Positions 1 through 4,660 of a stretch of 5,290 nt of DNA are shown here, in pieces. Each line of letters begins with the position of its first letter. Position 1 is the stretch's first letter. This DNA is from Methanobacteriota archaeon (GTDB lineage Archaea > Thermoplasmatota > Poseidoniia > MGIII > CG-Epi1). A program made the translations under genes and the position numbers. The notes beneath the pieces were generated by a model. That model had not been told where the DNA came from. It did not search any database and saw only the letters and a list, made by a program, of their open reading frames with translations. The stretch covers positions 1-5,290 of the forward strand of contig JAAZXP010000060.1 of NCBI GenBank assembly GCA_014240055.1, given 5' to 3'.

Positions 1-145
1 TTGGTGCATTCTTGGTGGTTCCACCAAGGAAACTGCTAGCCCAAACGTACAATACTGCAGCCAGAACGACTGTAATAGCTACCATCAAAATGACAGCAAT
101 TACAGGTGAAACTGCCTGCTCATCGTTTACTATTCTTCGTTTCAT
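1..145 (-). CDS. Type IV (archaeal class III) prepilin, N-terminal part, cut by window edge
   Basis: Only the first 48 codons are inside the window; the rest lies to the left. They begin MKRRIVNDEQAVSPVIAVIL and continue with a hydrophobic stretch ending near LYVWASSFLGG. This is the archaeal Pilin_N (DUF1628) signature: a short charged leader, a prepilin peptidase (PibD-type) site expected after Ala11 (QA|VSP), then a roughly 20-residue helix that serves as membrane anchor before assembly and as filament core afterwards. The product should be a subunit of a surface pilus. It is a paralogue of the complete pilin at 281-784, with the same leader length and nearly the same helix. A 16-nt identical stretch (47-62 against 686-701) encodes part of the helix. 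The upstream promoter and leader module is shared with that pilin. Family assignment is firm. The specific role (adhesion, motility, other) cannot be read, because the C-terminal domain is missing. Confidence 0.9.
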   Translation of the reverse strand, partial: MKRRIVNDEQAVSPVIAVILMVAITVVLAAVLYVWASSFLGGTTKNAP

Positions 146-153
146 TGTTGTGT

Positions 154-173
154 CCTCTGACCGAAGTCAGAAA
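154..173 (-). promoter_or_regulatory. Pilin 5'-leader box with cUUCGg hairpin (copy 1)
   Basis: On the minus strand the 15-nt box GACTTCGGTCAGAGG (168-154) ends 8 nt before the pilin ATG. It is identical to the box before the second pilin. Here the flanking bases extend the fold: UCUGAC (171-166) pairs with GUCAGA (161-156) around a UUCG loop (165-162) closed by C-G. Two further G-U pairs (172-155, 173-154) are possible. The only SD-like sequence, GAGG (157-154), is inside or at the base of the stem. From TATA spacing, transcription should start near 171, so the hairpin would be the very 5' end of the mRNA. The pairing is read directly from the sequence; a function in translation or RNA stability is inferred. 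Confidence 0.55.
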
Positions 174-175
174 TA

Positions 176-189
176 TACTACTACTACTA
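176..189. repeat. (TAC)n microsatellite in the pilin promoter spacer
   Basis: Plus strand 176-189 reads TACTACTACTACTA, four and two-thirds copies of TAC. It lies exactly between the TATA block (189-208) and the leader hairpin (154-173). The other pilin promoter has unrelated sequence at this place. A change in copy number would move the start site relative to the TATA box. Confidence 0.6.
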
Positions 190-208
190 TAGCATATATA
201 CCTTACGT
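189..208 (-). promoter_or_regulatory. TATA-box promoter of the partial pilin
   Basis: On the minus strand this block reads ACGTAAGGTATATATGCTAT, with the TATA element at about 200-194. It is identical over all 20 positions to the block at 825-844 before the second pilin. Counting about 26 nt from the TATA centre puts the start of transcription near 171, about 26 nt before the ATG. The bases upstream of the TATA (GTAAGG) are where a BRE would lie. Exact conservation in both paralogues supports a real promoter. Confidence 0.7.
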
Positions 209-209
209 C

Positions 210-228
210 AAAATAAATGTAATAAAAG
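210..228 (-). terminator. Possible T-rich archaeal terminator after the complete pilin
   Basis: The minus strand between the stop of the 281-784 pilin and the next pilin promoter carries a T-rich run (TCTTTTATTACATTTATTTT, 229-210). Archaeal termination mainly needs such U-rich stretches and no hairpin. It is the only T-rich candidate in the roughly 70-nt gap, so the two pilins probably have separate transcripts. General AT-richness makes this tentative. Confidence 0.35.
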
Positions 229-280
229 ATATAGCCTAAGCTAAAATATTCTATTACTTCACTAATTCTTTATTCAGATT

Positions 281-784
281 CTAAGATGCAAACTCAGTAT
301 CATATCCAATGGTGTCACCAGTTGGATCGAATTTCATACGGAATGAATAATCTGTAAGATCCGGATAAGATTCTAAAGAGGTCCCTGCTGAACCTGGATA
401 TATTACAAATTGATCTCCAGGACTTACTTTAGCATCAAAATCGTTGTCGACATAAGTTACAGCTTGTCCTTCACCATTTTTAAAACCATAAATATCTGAA
501 ACCATACCTTCTACTTTGGTCATATCAGAAACATCTAGTAAATACCAATGTACTGAATTAATAGAAACTGTAGGATTCATTTTTATAATACTGACTTTCC
601 AAACATCAGTTCCATCATTTTCAACCATCATACTGCCTGTCGGTGGACTTTTTGGAGATCCTCCAATGATTCCGCCTAACCATGCGTACAATACTGCAGC
701 CATTACTACTGTAATAGCGACCATTAAGATAACGGCAATTACCGGAGATACGGCTTCTTCATTGTTAATTATTCTGCGATTCAT
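281..784 (-). CDS. Type IV (archaeal class III) prepilin, complete
   Basis: The 167-residue product is a surface pilus subunit. It starts MNRRIINNEEAVSPVIAVIL. The charged leader (1-11) precedes a prepilin peptidase site expected after Ala11 (EA|VSP), followed by a hydrophobic helix at about 12-35 that embeds in the membrane and later forms the filament core. This is the archaeal Pilin_N (DUF1628) family. Residues 45-167 form a beta-rich globular domain with the usual late pattern of SPGDQFVIYPG (121-131) and SFRMKFDPTGDTIGYD (147-162), as seen in other archaeal pilins of this length. No cysteines are present. The ATG start is supported by the leader length, the conserved upstream module and the paralogue. 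The upstream neighbour's stop codon lies inside its promoter block. No pilus ATPase or membrane platform gene is in the window, so assembly must rely on genes elsewhere. Confidence 0.92.
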   Translation of the reverse strand: MNRRIINNEEAVSPVIAVILMVAITVVMAAVLYAWLGGIIGGSPKSPPTGSMMVENDGTDVWKVSIIKMNPTVSINSVHWYLLDVSDMTKVEGMVSDIYGFKNGEGQAVTYVDNDFDAKVSPGDQFVIYPGSAGTSLESYPDLTDYSFRMKFDPTGDTIGYDTEFAS

Positions 785-791
785 ATTATAG

Positions 792-806
792 CCTCTGACC
801 GAAGTC
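792..806 (-). promoter_or_regulatory. Pilin 5'-leader box with UUCG loop (copy 2)
   Basis: Minus-strand GACTTCGGTCAGAGG, identical to the box at 154-168, ends 7 nt before the pilin ATG at 784. Only the 3-bp GAC/GUC stem around UUCG forms here, because the next pair is A-A (807/796). The AGAGG SD-like sequence (796-792) therefore stays free. The TATA at 830-836 predicts a start near 807, making the box the mRNA 5' end. The sequence is conserved beyond what the hairpin needs, so a sequence-specific DNA or RNA site is also possible. Confidence 0.5.
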
Positions 807-824
807 TAACTCTGGACGGCTGGG

Positions 825-844
825 ATAGCATATATACCTTACGT
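825..844 (-). promoter_or_regulatory. TATA-box promoter of the complete pilin, overlapping an upstream stop codon
   Basis: The minus strand reads ACGTAAGGTATATATGCTAT, the same 20 bases as at 189-208. The first six bases are also the last sense codon (ACG) and stop codon (TAA) of the 839-1363 gene. The promoter therefore begins inside its neighbour, leaving only 54 nt between the genes. An 18-nt spacer separates it from the leader box, against 20 nt in the other copy. Confidence 0.7.
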
Positions 845-1363
845 TAATCTGTCACGTCTGAGAACTAAACCGCCAAGAACTGTTAGAATAACTGTTACAC
901 CCGCACCAGTCCAAGCCAGTGAAAGTGCCCATTCCGGAACTCCAGCTCCACCTTCTGCCGCAACTTCAGGGGATCTTAAAATTGAATCAAATGTAGACCA
1001 AGTTTCGTCATCCGAATCCTTGAAAATTATTGTTAATTCAGCATTACCCTCTCCTAAATCAAATGATTCTGTAGGAGCTTGCCAGTGAAAAAACCAGCCT
1101 TCGCTGCCATCTGTTAAATTTAATTCTAAGTTAGATTCTCCAAAATCTTCAGTCTCACTCAAGGTTCCGTTACTTATTGTTACTATAATATAAGAAACGT
1201 TGAGAGAATCTACTGAAATGTCCATCTGATATGATTTACCAGTCTCATAATGCAAATTATCTGGAATACCATCGATTCTATACAAATTATCTTCAGCTTG
1301 AACTGAAGGTAAAAATAGACAGACGGCAAACATCAAAACTAGATAATCTCGTAGTCGATACAT
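839..1363 (-). CDS. Secreted, C-terminally anchored beta-rich protein (possibly Reeler / choice-of-anchor V-like)
   Basis: The 174-residue product has a clear signal peptide (1-23, basic MYRLR, hydrophobic core, VQA|ED). A beta-rich extracellular part follows (about 24-140), then a C-terminal transmembrane segment (about 147-168) with a basic end (RRDRLT). The ectodomain pattern (IPDNLHYETGKSYQMDISV, ISNGTL, GWFFHWQAP at 89-97, NAELTIIF) resembles Reeler-like 'choice-of-anchor V' domains. That is my reading by eye and only moderately secure. Three N-glycosylation sequons are visible: N55-V-S, N65-G-T and N82-L-T. The short GVPEW motif before the membrane segment and the arginines after it give the layout of a sorting tail. 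An in-frame TAA three codons upstream fixes the ATG start. It sits just upstream of the pilin on the same strand, which suggests a cell-surface role. Exact function is unknown. Confidence 0.8.
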   Translation of the reverse strand: MYRLRDYLVLMFAVCLFLPSVQAEDNLYRIDGIPDNLHYETGKSYQMDISVDSLNVSYIIVTISNGTLSETEDFGESNLELNLTDGSEGWFFHWQAPTESFDLGEGNAELTIIFKDSDDETWSTFDSILRSPEVAAEGGAGVPEWALSLAWTGAGVTVILTVLGGLVLRRDRLT

Positions 1364-1390
1364 ATGAAGTTATTAAGTGATTTTGGGATT

Positions 1391-1400
1391 CTATTTAAAG
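1391..1400 (-). promoter_or_regulatory. TATA box of the secreted-protein gene
   Basis: The minus strand reads CTTTAAATAG, a good archaeal TATA match. Its centre is about 33 nt from the ATG at 1363, so the transcript should begin about 5-8 nt before the start codon (near-leaderless). No SD-like sequence precedes this ATG, in keeping with that. The box lies just past the stop codon of the regulator gene. Confidence 0.5.
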
Positions 1401-1410
1401 AATACGTGCA

Positions 1411-2082
1411 TTATCGGGTCAATCCTCTAGTTTGCAAGTTTTCGAGCATTAATCGCAACTCTGGTTCTCGAAGTCCTAACGACACTGCTGCGCTCTCAAT
1501 AGTGTAATCTTTATTGTGCAATATGTGGTGAAGTAAACGTCTCTCCTGGTAATTACATTCAGCTGCATGAGCTGTAAGTGTTAACTCATTATTCAATTCT
1601 CCAATAAGAGCCATCAAACTACGCCTCTCATTTTCCACATCATCTACCGATTTTCTTAAATCTTCAGAAACTCGAGATAAAAGATCCATTCTAGTTTTTG
1701 ATTCCATGTGGCGAGATTCTTCTATTACGTCTAAAACTCTCTGATGTTGAGATGAAATGCTATTGATATCAAAATCAGTTTCTGCTTTTTGTTTGTACGT
1801 TGAAGGACCTATATCTATGTGTAGAGAAACTTCTCTTGATGCATTATAGACTCTGCGATTTGGGCCTCGATTACTAGGTTCATCTTGAGATTCTACAAGT
1901 CCATGCTTTTCTAAAATCTTGAGGTGTTTAACAACTGCCTGTTGAGTTACATCTATATCACGAGACAATTGCTTATGCATTTTAAGAGGATATAATCGCT
2001 CAACTGACAATAACTGAAGTATTCTACGCCTCGTTGGATTTTCCAACAAATAAAATAATTCATCTATTTCTTCAATTGACAT
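1411..2082 (-). CDS. ArsR-like winged-helix transcriptional regulator with second C-terminal HTH-like segment
   Basis: I start this 223-residue protein at the ATG at 2082 (MSIEEIDELF), because a strong SD (GGAGGT) lies 4 nt upstream. A longer frame from a TTG at 2148 has no such signal. Residues 5-63 are an ArsR-type winged helix-turn-helix: LLENPTRRRILQLLS (helices 1-2), then the recognition helix VTQQAVVKHLKILEKHGLV (45-63). The wing with RGPNRRVYNAS follows. Residues 110-170 look like a long helical or coiled-coil stretch, probably for dimerisation. Residues 178-221 (RRLLHHILHNKDYTIESAAVSLGLREPELRLMLENLQTRGL) look like a second HTH. No metal-binding CxC of classical ArsR sensors is present, so arsenic sensing is not implied. 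It is transcribed away from the nuclease operon and towards the surface-protein genes; either could be its target. DNA binding is likely, the signal is unknown. Confidence 0.85.
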   Translation of the reverse strand: MSIEEIDELFYLLENPTRRRILQLLSVERLYPLKMHKQLSRDIDVTQQAVVKHLKILEKHGLVESQDEPSNRGPNRRVYNASREVSLHIDIGPSTYKQKAETDFDINSISSQHQRVLDVIEESRHMESKTRMDLLSRVSEDLRKSVDDVENERRSLMALIGELNNELTLTAHAAECNYQERRLLHHILHNKDYTIESAAVSLGLREPELRLMLENLQTRGLTR

Positions 2083-2086
2083 ATCA

Positions 2087-2092
2087 ACCTCC
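2087..2092 (-). promoter_or_regulatory. Shine-Dalgarno site deciding the regulator start
   Basis: The minus strand reads GGAGGT followed by TGAT and the ATG at 2082. The wider match GGAGGTTGAT is close to the full anti-SD complement. It is one of the few strong ribosome binding sites in the window and argues for the 223-residue product. A TATA-like AATTTTTATTAT (2130-2119) would start a transcript near 2098, leaving this site in a short 5' leader. Confidence 0.7.
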
Positions 2093-2138
2093 GGTTGTAT
2101 ACCTACTGTTGTAATGGGATAATAAAAATTACTATCTA

Positions 2139-2174
2139 GTCCCAACAACCTTTAACTGATGTGTTCATTGGGAC
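2139..2174. promoter_or_regulatory. Inverted repeat bracketing the operon TATA box (candidate operator)
   Basis: GTCCCAA (2139-2145) and TTGGGAC (2168-2174) are perfect inverted 7-mers separated by 22 nt. Between them is CCTTTAAC (2149-2156), the best TATA candidate for the plus-strand gene at 2178. From it, transcription would begin at about the ATG, giving a leaderless mRNA. A protein bound to both arms would cover the promoter. The repeat is seen directly; its use as an operator, perhaps by the divergent regulator, is inferred. Confidence 0.4.
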
Positions 2175-2177
2175 ATT

Positions 2178-2702
2178 ATGGACTACCGAAAGCCTACGAA
2201 AAAAGTAATTGTTGAGGTTGTATTGGGCGTTCTCAAAGAGAGAGGTTCTGTAGATACTCAGACAAAACTTCACAAGAAGGTTTTAGAAAAATTAAAAAAG
2301 AAAGACAAAACATATAGATTATCTGCTGAGAGGATGAGAATTGTTTCAATCCTCTCTAAAAAAATAAAGGTTAATATTCGAACAAGGTCCGTTGGGGCAG
2401 CCCCTGAACCTGATGAAACCGATTTCAAAAAACAAGGACTTGGCTATGACCCTGTTGTAAAAAGATGGAGGAGAATAAAGCCTGGCGATGATTTGAGTGG
2501 ACACCACCACCATCGTGGTGAATTTGCATCACCAGGACAACCATGCCCTGTTTGTACCTCACCCTTGAAAAAAGTGCACAATGCCACACTCTATGGAGGT
2601 GTTGTAGCAATTGGTTTCAAATGTGGAATATGCACATACCTAACTGGACACAGGTGGAGAGAACCTTCCAGATATACATTTAGATTAAAAGGTGGAAAAT
2701 AA
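2178..2702 (+). CDS. Basic zinc-ribbon protein with possible N-terminal winged helix, function unknown
   Basis: I do not recognise a named family for this 174-residue protein. The N-terminal part (about 7-70) is helical and lysine-rich, and RLSAERMRIVSILSKKIKVNIRTRS reads like the recognition helix and wing of a winged-helix domain. The C-terminal part has two cysteine pairs, CPVC (123-126) and CGIC (149-152), a C4 zinc ribbon, followed by a basic tail (HRWREPSRYTFRLKGGK). Four histidines (109-112) precede the ribbon. No signal peptide or membrane segment is seen, so it should be cytoplasmic, and its charge suggests nucleic-acid binding. The ATG at 2178 lies about 25 nt from a TATA-like element, fitting a leaderless transcript. 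Its stop codon directly abuts the start of the beta-CASP nuclease, so the two are probably made together and may act together on RNA or DNA. Confidence 0.8.
   Translation: MDYRKPTKKVIVEVVLGVLKERGSVDTQTKLHKKVLEKLKKKDKTYRLSAERMRIVSILSKKIKVNIRTRSVGAAPEPDETDFKKQGLGYDPVVKRWRRIKPGDDLSGHHHHRGEFASPGQPCPVCTSPLKKVHNATLYGGVVAIGFKCGICTYLTGHRWREPSRYTFRLKGGK
2690..2695 (+). promoter_or_regulatory. Shine-Dalgarno site for the TTG-started nuclease
   Basis: AGGTGG lies at the end of the zinc-ribbon gene, 7 nt before the TTG at 2703. It matches the AGGTG part of the anti-SD complement. It supports the unusual TTG start, which begins on the base right after the previous stop codon. The next in-frame Met (residue 45) would remove the catalytic HxHxDH motif. 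Confidence 0.65.
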
Positions 2703-3689
2703 TTGGATATTTTCAATTACAAAGGCATCTGTTTAAGAGAAGATAAAAGAGCAGTATACCTTGACCCATCACAGGGCAGACCCGATGGAGCAGTAACTCA
2801 TGCTCACTCAGATCATTTGAGACCAAATACTCACATGACTAAACCCACTGCTGACGTAATGAAAGTAAGAACTGGAGCAACAAAAGCAACCATTCACGAC
2901 TTTCATGAAAAATTTAAGATAAATGATTTCGAACTTGAATTTATTTCTGCAGGTCATGTTGTTGGTTCTGCAATGATTGAATGCCAAGGCGTTCTCTATA
3001 CTGGAGACTACAACCCATATGGTACTGTAACGGCAGGCATAGCAAAACCAAGAGACTGTGACACCTTAATTGTAGAATCCACATATGGCAAACCTGACCA
3101 AACATTACCAGACCGCACAGAAGTACTGAGTGATTTACAAGCATGGATTGGAGCAATTTCATCAAAAGGTAACGCCATAATTGGAGCCTATTCTCTTGGA
3201 AAAGCCCAGGAAGTAATCGCAACGGCTAACAAGGCTGGAGTCAATCCTGCAGTTTCTGAAGAAGTAGCTTCAGTAAGTGATATTTATAGAAAATATGATG
3301 TGCCTTTAGAATATACTAGATACAATGAATTAGATGATTCCGAGAAGAAAAATCCAGGGCTATTGGTAACGTCTACAACCTCTGCAAGTGGGAAAAAACC
3401 TGATTCAGTAGTTAGAGATTTAAGAGAAAGAGGTGCAAAAGTTGCTAGAGTTTCAGGATGGTGTGCATTTGCAAAATGGGCTTTGAGAGGTGTTGATGCT
3501 GGATTTCCGATAAGCGACCATGCCGATTTTAGTTCTACAATGAAATTTATAGAAGAATGTAGCCCAAAACAAGTCTATACTGTACATGGATCCACTAAAG
3601 AATTAGCAAAGCAAGTTGAAAAACAACTTGGAATAAGCGCTCAACCGTTACCTAAATATGGAGAAGTTGCACTAGAAACATTTAACTAA
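2703..3689 (+). CDS. MBL-fold beta-CASP nuclease, mRNA 3'-end-processing exonuclease type
   Basis: This 328-residue cytoplasmic enzyme is a metallo-beta-lactamase-fold nuclease of the beta-CASP group (COG1236 type, often called mRNA 3'-end processing factor). It is expected to hydrolyse phosphodiester bonds in RNA or DNA with two metal ions. Visible motifs in order are: THAHSDH (32-38, the HxHxDH metal site), H85 in AGHVVGS, D102 in TGDY, VESTYG (124-129) opening the beta-CASP insert, SDHAD (271-275, H273) and VYTVHG (291-296, H295). All key metal ligands are present. It lacks the KH domains of archaeal CPSF-type enzymes. Its length and C-terminal pattern (ISAQPL) also resemble the bacterial ligase-associated exonuclease family, so the substrate could be DNA rather than mRNA. 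The TTG start abuts the upstream stop and has its own SD. It is followed after 2 nt by the mutase gene. Confidence 0.88.
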   Translation: MDIFNYKGICLREDKRAVYLDPSQGRPDGAVTHAHSDHLRPNTHMTKPTADVMKVRTGATKATIHDFHEKFKINDFELEFISAGHVVGSAMIECQGVLYTGDYNPYGTVTAGIAKPRDCDTLIVESTYGKPDQTLPDRTEVLSDLQAWIGAISSKGNAIIGAYSLGKAQEVIATANKAGVNPAVSEEVASVSDIYRKYDVPLEYTRYNELDDSEKKNPGLLVTSTTSASGKKPDSVVRDLRERGAKVARVSGWCAFAKWALRGVDAGFPISDHADFSSTMKFIEECSPKQVYTVHGSTKELAKQVEKQLGISAQPLPKYGEVALETFN

Positions 3690-3691
3690 AT

Positions 3692-4339
3692 ATGAATAAC
3701 GGAAAACTCGTTTTGGTGAGGCACGGCCTTTCGGTCTATAATGATCAGAATAGATTTACCGGATGGAAAGATGTAGAACTTAATAAACAAGGGAACGAAG
3801 AAGCGGTACAAGCCGGCTTAATTCTCAAAGATTACCATTTTGATTTAGCATTCACTTCAAATTTAGTAAGAGCTCAAAATACTTTAGAAATCATATTAAA
3901 AGAAATTGGAAAACCAGATCTTCCAGTTGAAAAGAACCTCGCCCTCAATGAACGTGATTATGGGGATTTAATTGGCCAAAACAAAACTGAAGCTGCTGAA
4001 AAATTTGGTTCTGAACAAGTTCATATTTGGAGAAGAAGCTACGATATTCCACCCCCGGGTGGTGAATCATTGAAAGATACTGCTGAAAGAGTAATTCCTT
4101 ATTTACAGAAAGAAATCTTACCTCATATATTTGATGGAAAGAATATTTTAGTTAGTGCACATGGTAATAGCATACGAGCAATTGTCATGTCACTAAAGAA
4201 TTACACTTCTGAGGAAATATTGAAAACTGAAATTGGGTGGTGTGAACCTTGGGTATTTGATTTTGAAGATGAAAAATTAATGAATCTCGAAATAATTTCA
4301 AGACCTAATGTTAAAAGTATGAGTAGATTGCCAGACTAA
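3692..4339 (+). CDS. gpmA: 2,3-bisphosphoglycerate-dependent phosphoglycerate mutase (short form)
   Basis: This 215-residue cytosolic enzyme interconverts 3- and 2-phosphoglycerate in glycolysis and gluconeogenesis through a phosphohistidine. The histidine phosphatase fold is clear: VRHG with H11 (phosphorylated), RFTGW (21-25), R60, E87 in LNERDYG, RR (114-115), and H157 in SAHGNS. The segment HIWRRSYDIPPPGGESLKDTAERV (111-134) is the short loop of alphaproteobacterial-type GpmA, in place of the longer insert of E. coli GpmA. Many archaea use the unrelated cofactor-independent enzyme, so transfer from bacteria is likely. One oddity is IGWCEPWVFDF (181-191), where the family normally has a TG-x-P-x-V-Y motif. 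The start is 2 nt after the nuclease stop with no good SD, suggesting translational coupling. It is convergent with, and overlaps by 4 nt, the small gene on the other strand. Confidence 0.9.
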   Translation: MNNGKLVLVRHGLSVYNDQNRFTGWKDVELNKQGNEEAVQAGLILKDYHFDLAFTSNLVRAQNTLEIILKEIGKPDLPVEKNLALNERDYGDLIGQNKTEAAEKFGSEQVHIWRRSYDIPPPGGESLKDTAERVIPYLQKEILPHIFDGKNILVSAHGNSIRAIVMSLKNYTSEEILKTEIGWCEPWVFDFEDEKLMNLEIISRPNVKSMSRLPD

Positions 4340-4593
4340 CGCTCTTCAGACCAGGATTTAATTTGTTCTAAATTTCCTTTTGTAGCTTTGATAACATTCT
4401 CACGACCCCATTCGTCTTTAATCACAATATCATCTCCACGGGCTAGAAGTGTAGCTGTTACAAAATATCCCGATTCTGATTTAAATTGTATTTCTAACTG
4501 ACGTTTGGAACCTTCACCTTCCCAAACTACAGGGTAACCTAGTGCATCATAGTAGTCACTAATTTTTTTCATAAACCGGTCTCCTGCAGTCAT
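4336..4593 (-). CDS. Small uncharacterised protein (85 aa)
   Basis: I do not recognise this protein. It reads as a short alpha/beta domain: an N-terminal helix (MKKISDYYDALGY, 8-20), then strands (VVWEGEG, RQLEIQFKS, GYFVTATLLARGDDIVIKDEWG), then a C-terminal helix (NLEQIKSW). It has no signal peptide, membrane segment or cysteine. Two starts are possible. The ATG at 4593 lies about 27 nt from a TATA-like TTAATAAA and would give a leaderless message. The ATG at 4572 (78 aa) has AGGAG 8 nt upstream. Coding sense is supported by the promoter, the ordered fold pattern and the tidy tail-to-tail packing with the mutase, whose TAA overlaps this gene's TAG. Function unknown. Confidence 0.7.
   Translation of the reverse strand: MTAGDRFMKKISDYYDALGYPVVWEGEGSKRQLEIQFKSESGYFVTATLLARGDDIVIKDEWGRENVIKATKGNLEQIKSWSEER
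4581..4585 (-). promoter_or_regulatory. Internal Shine-Dalgarno site pointing to an alternative start
   Basis: The minus strand reads AGGAG here, 8 nt before an in-frame ATG at 4572 of the small gene. If translation depends on SD pairing, the product begins MKKISDYY and has 78 residues. If the mRNA is leaderless, it begins at 4593. Confidence 0.4.
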
Positions 4594-4615
4594 ACTTATG
4601 AGGCATTGAGAGACC

Positions 4616-4627
4616 TTTATTAATTAA
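4616..4627 (-). promoter_or_regulatory. TATA-like promoter of the small 85-aa gene
   Basis: The minus strand reads TTAATTAATAAA. About 26 nt downstream of its centre lies the ATG at 4593, the spacing of a leaderless archaeal gene. It lies back to back with the tRNA promoter in an 81-nt divergent intergenic region. Confidence 0.4.
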
Positions 4628-4639
4628 TGCTTACAGAGG

Positions 4640-4649
4640 AATATTTCTA
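4640..4649 (+). promoter_or_regulatory. TATA-like promoter of tRNA-Gln
   Basis: AATATTTCTA lies about 26 nt before position 4670, placing transcription start a few bases before the mature tRNA 5' end at 4675. Part of the upstream inverted-repeat arm (4661-4668) would be transcribed only if initiation is about 10 nt further upstream, which affects whether the arms can pair in RNA. Confidence 0.4.
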
Positions 4650-4660
4650 AAGGCACCATT

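Noticed and set aside
11..28. Palindrome CTTGGTGGTTCCACCAAG inside the partial pilin
   Set aside because: It lies in coding sequence just after the pilin helix (Gly-Gly-Thr-Thr-Lys codons) and has a 2-nt centre; a chance product of the codons is the simpler view.
12..239. Plus-strand open frame of 75 codons
   Set aside because: It runs antisense through the partial pilin and its promoter and has low-complexity Thr/Ile content; a shadow.
516..791. Plus-strand open frame of 91 codons
   Set aside because: Antisense to the complete pilin with no promoter or SD; a shadow of the hydrophobic helix region.
2083..2148. Upstream extension of the regulator to a TTG at 2148 (245 residues)
   Set aside because: The extension has no family similarity that I can see, the TTG lacks an SD, and the ATG at 2082 has a near-perfect one.
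2425..2610. Minus-strand open frame of 61 codons
   Set aside because: Antisense to the zinc-ribbon gene, with no ribosome binding site and a composition unlike the real genes.
2941..3222. Minus-strand open frame of 93 codons
   Set aside because: Antisense to the beta-CASP nuclease core motifs; rich in Leu/Gln/His as expected of a shadow frame.
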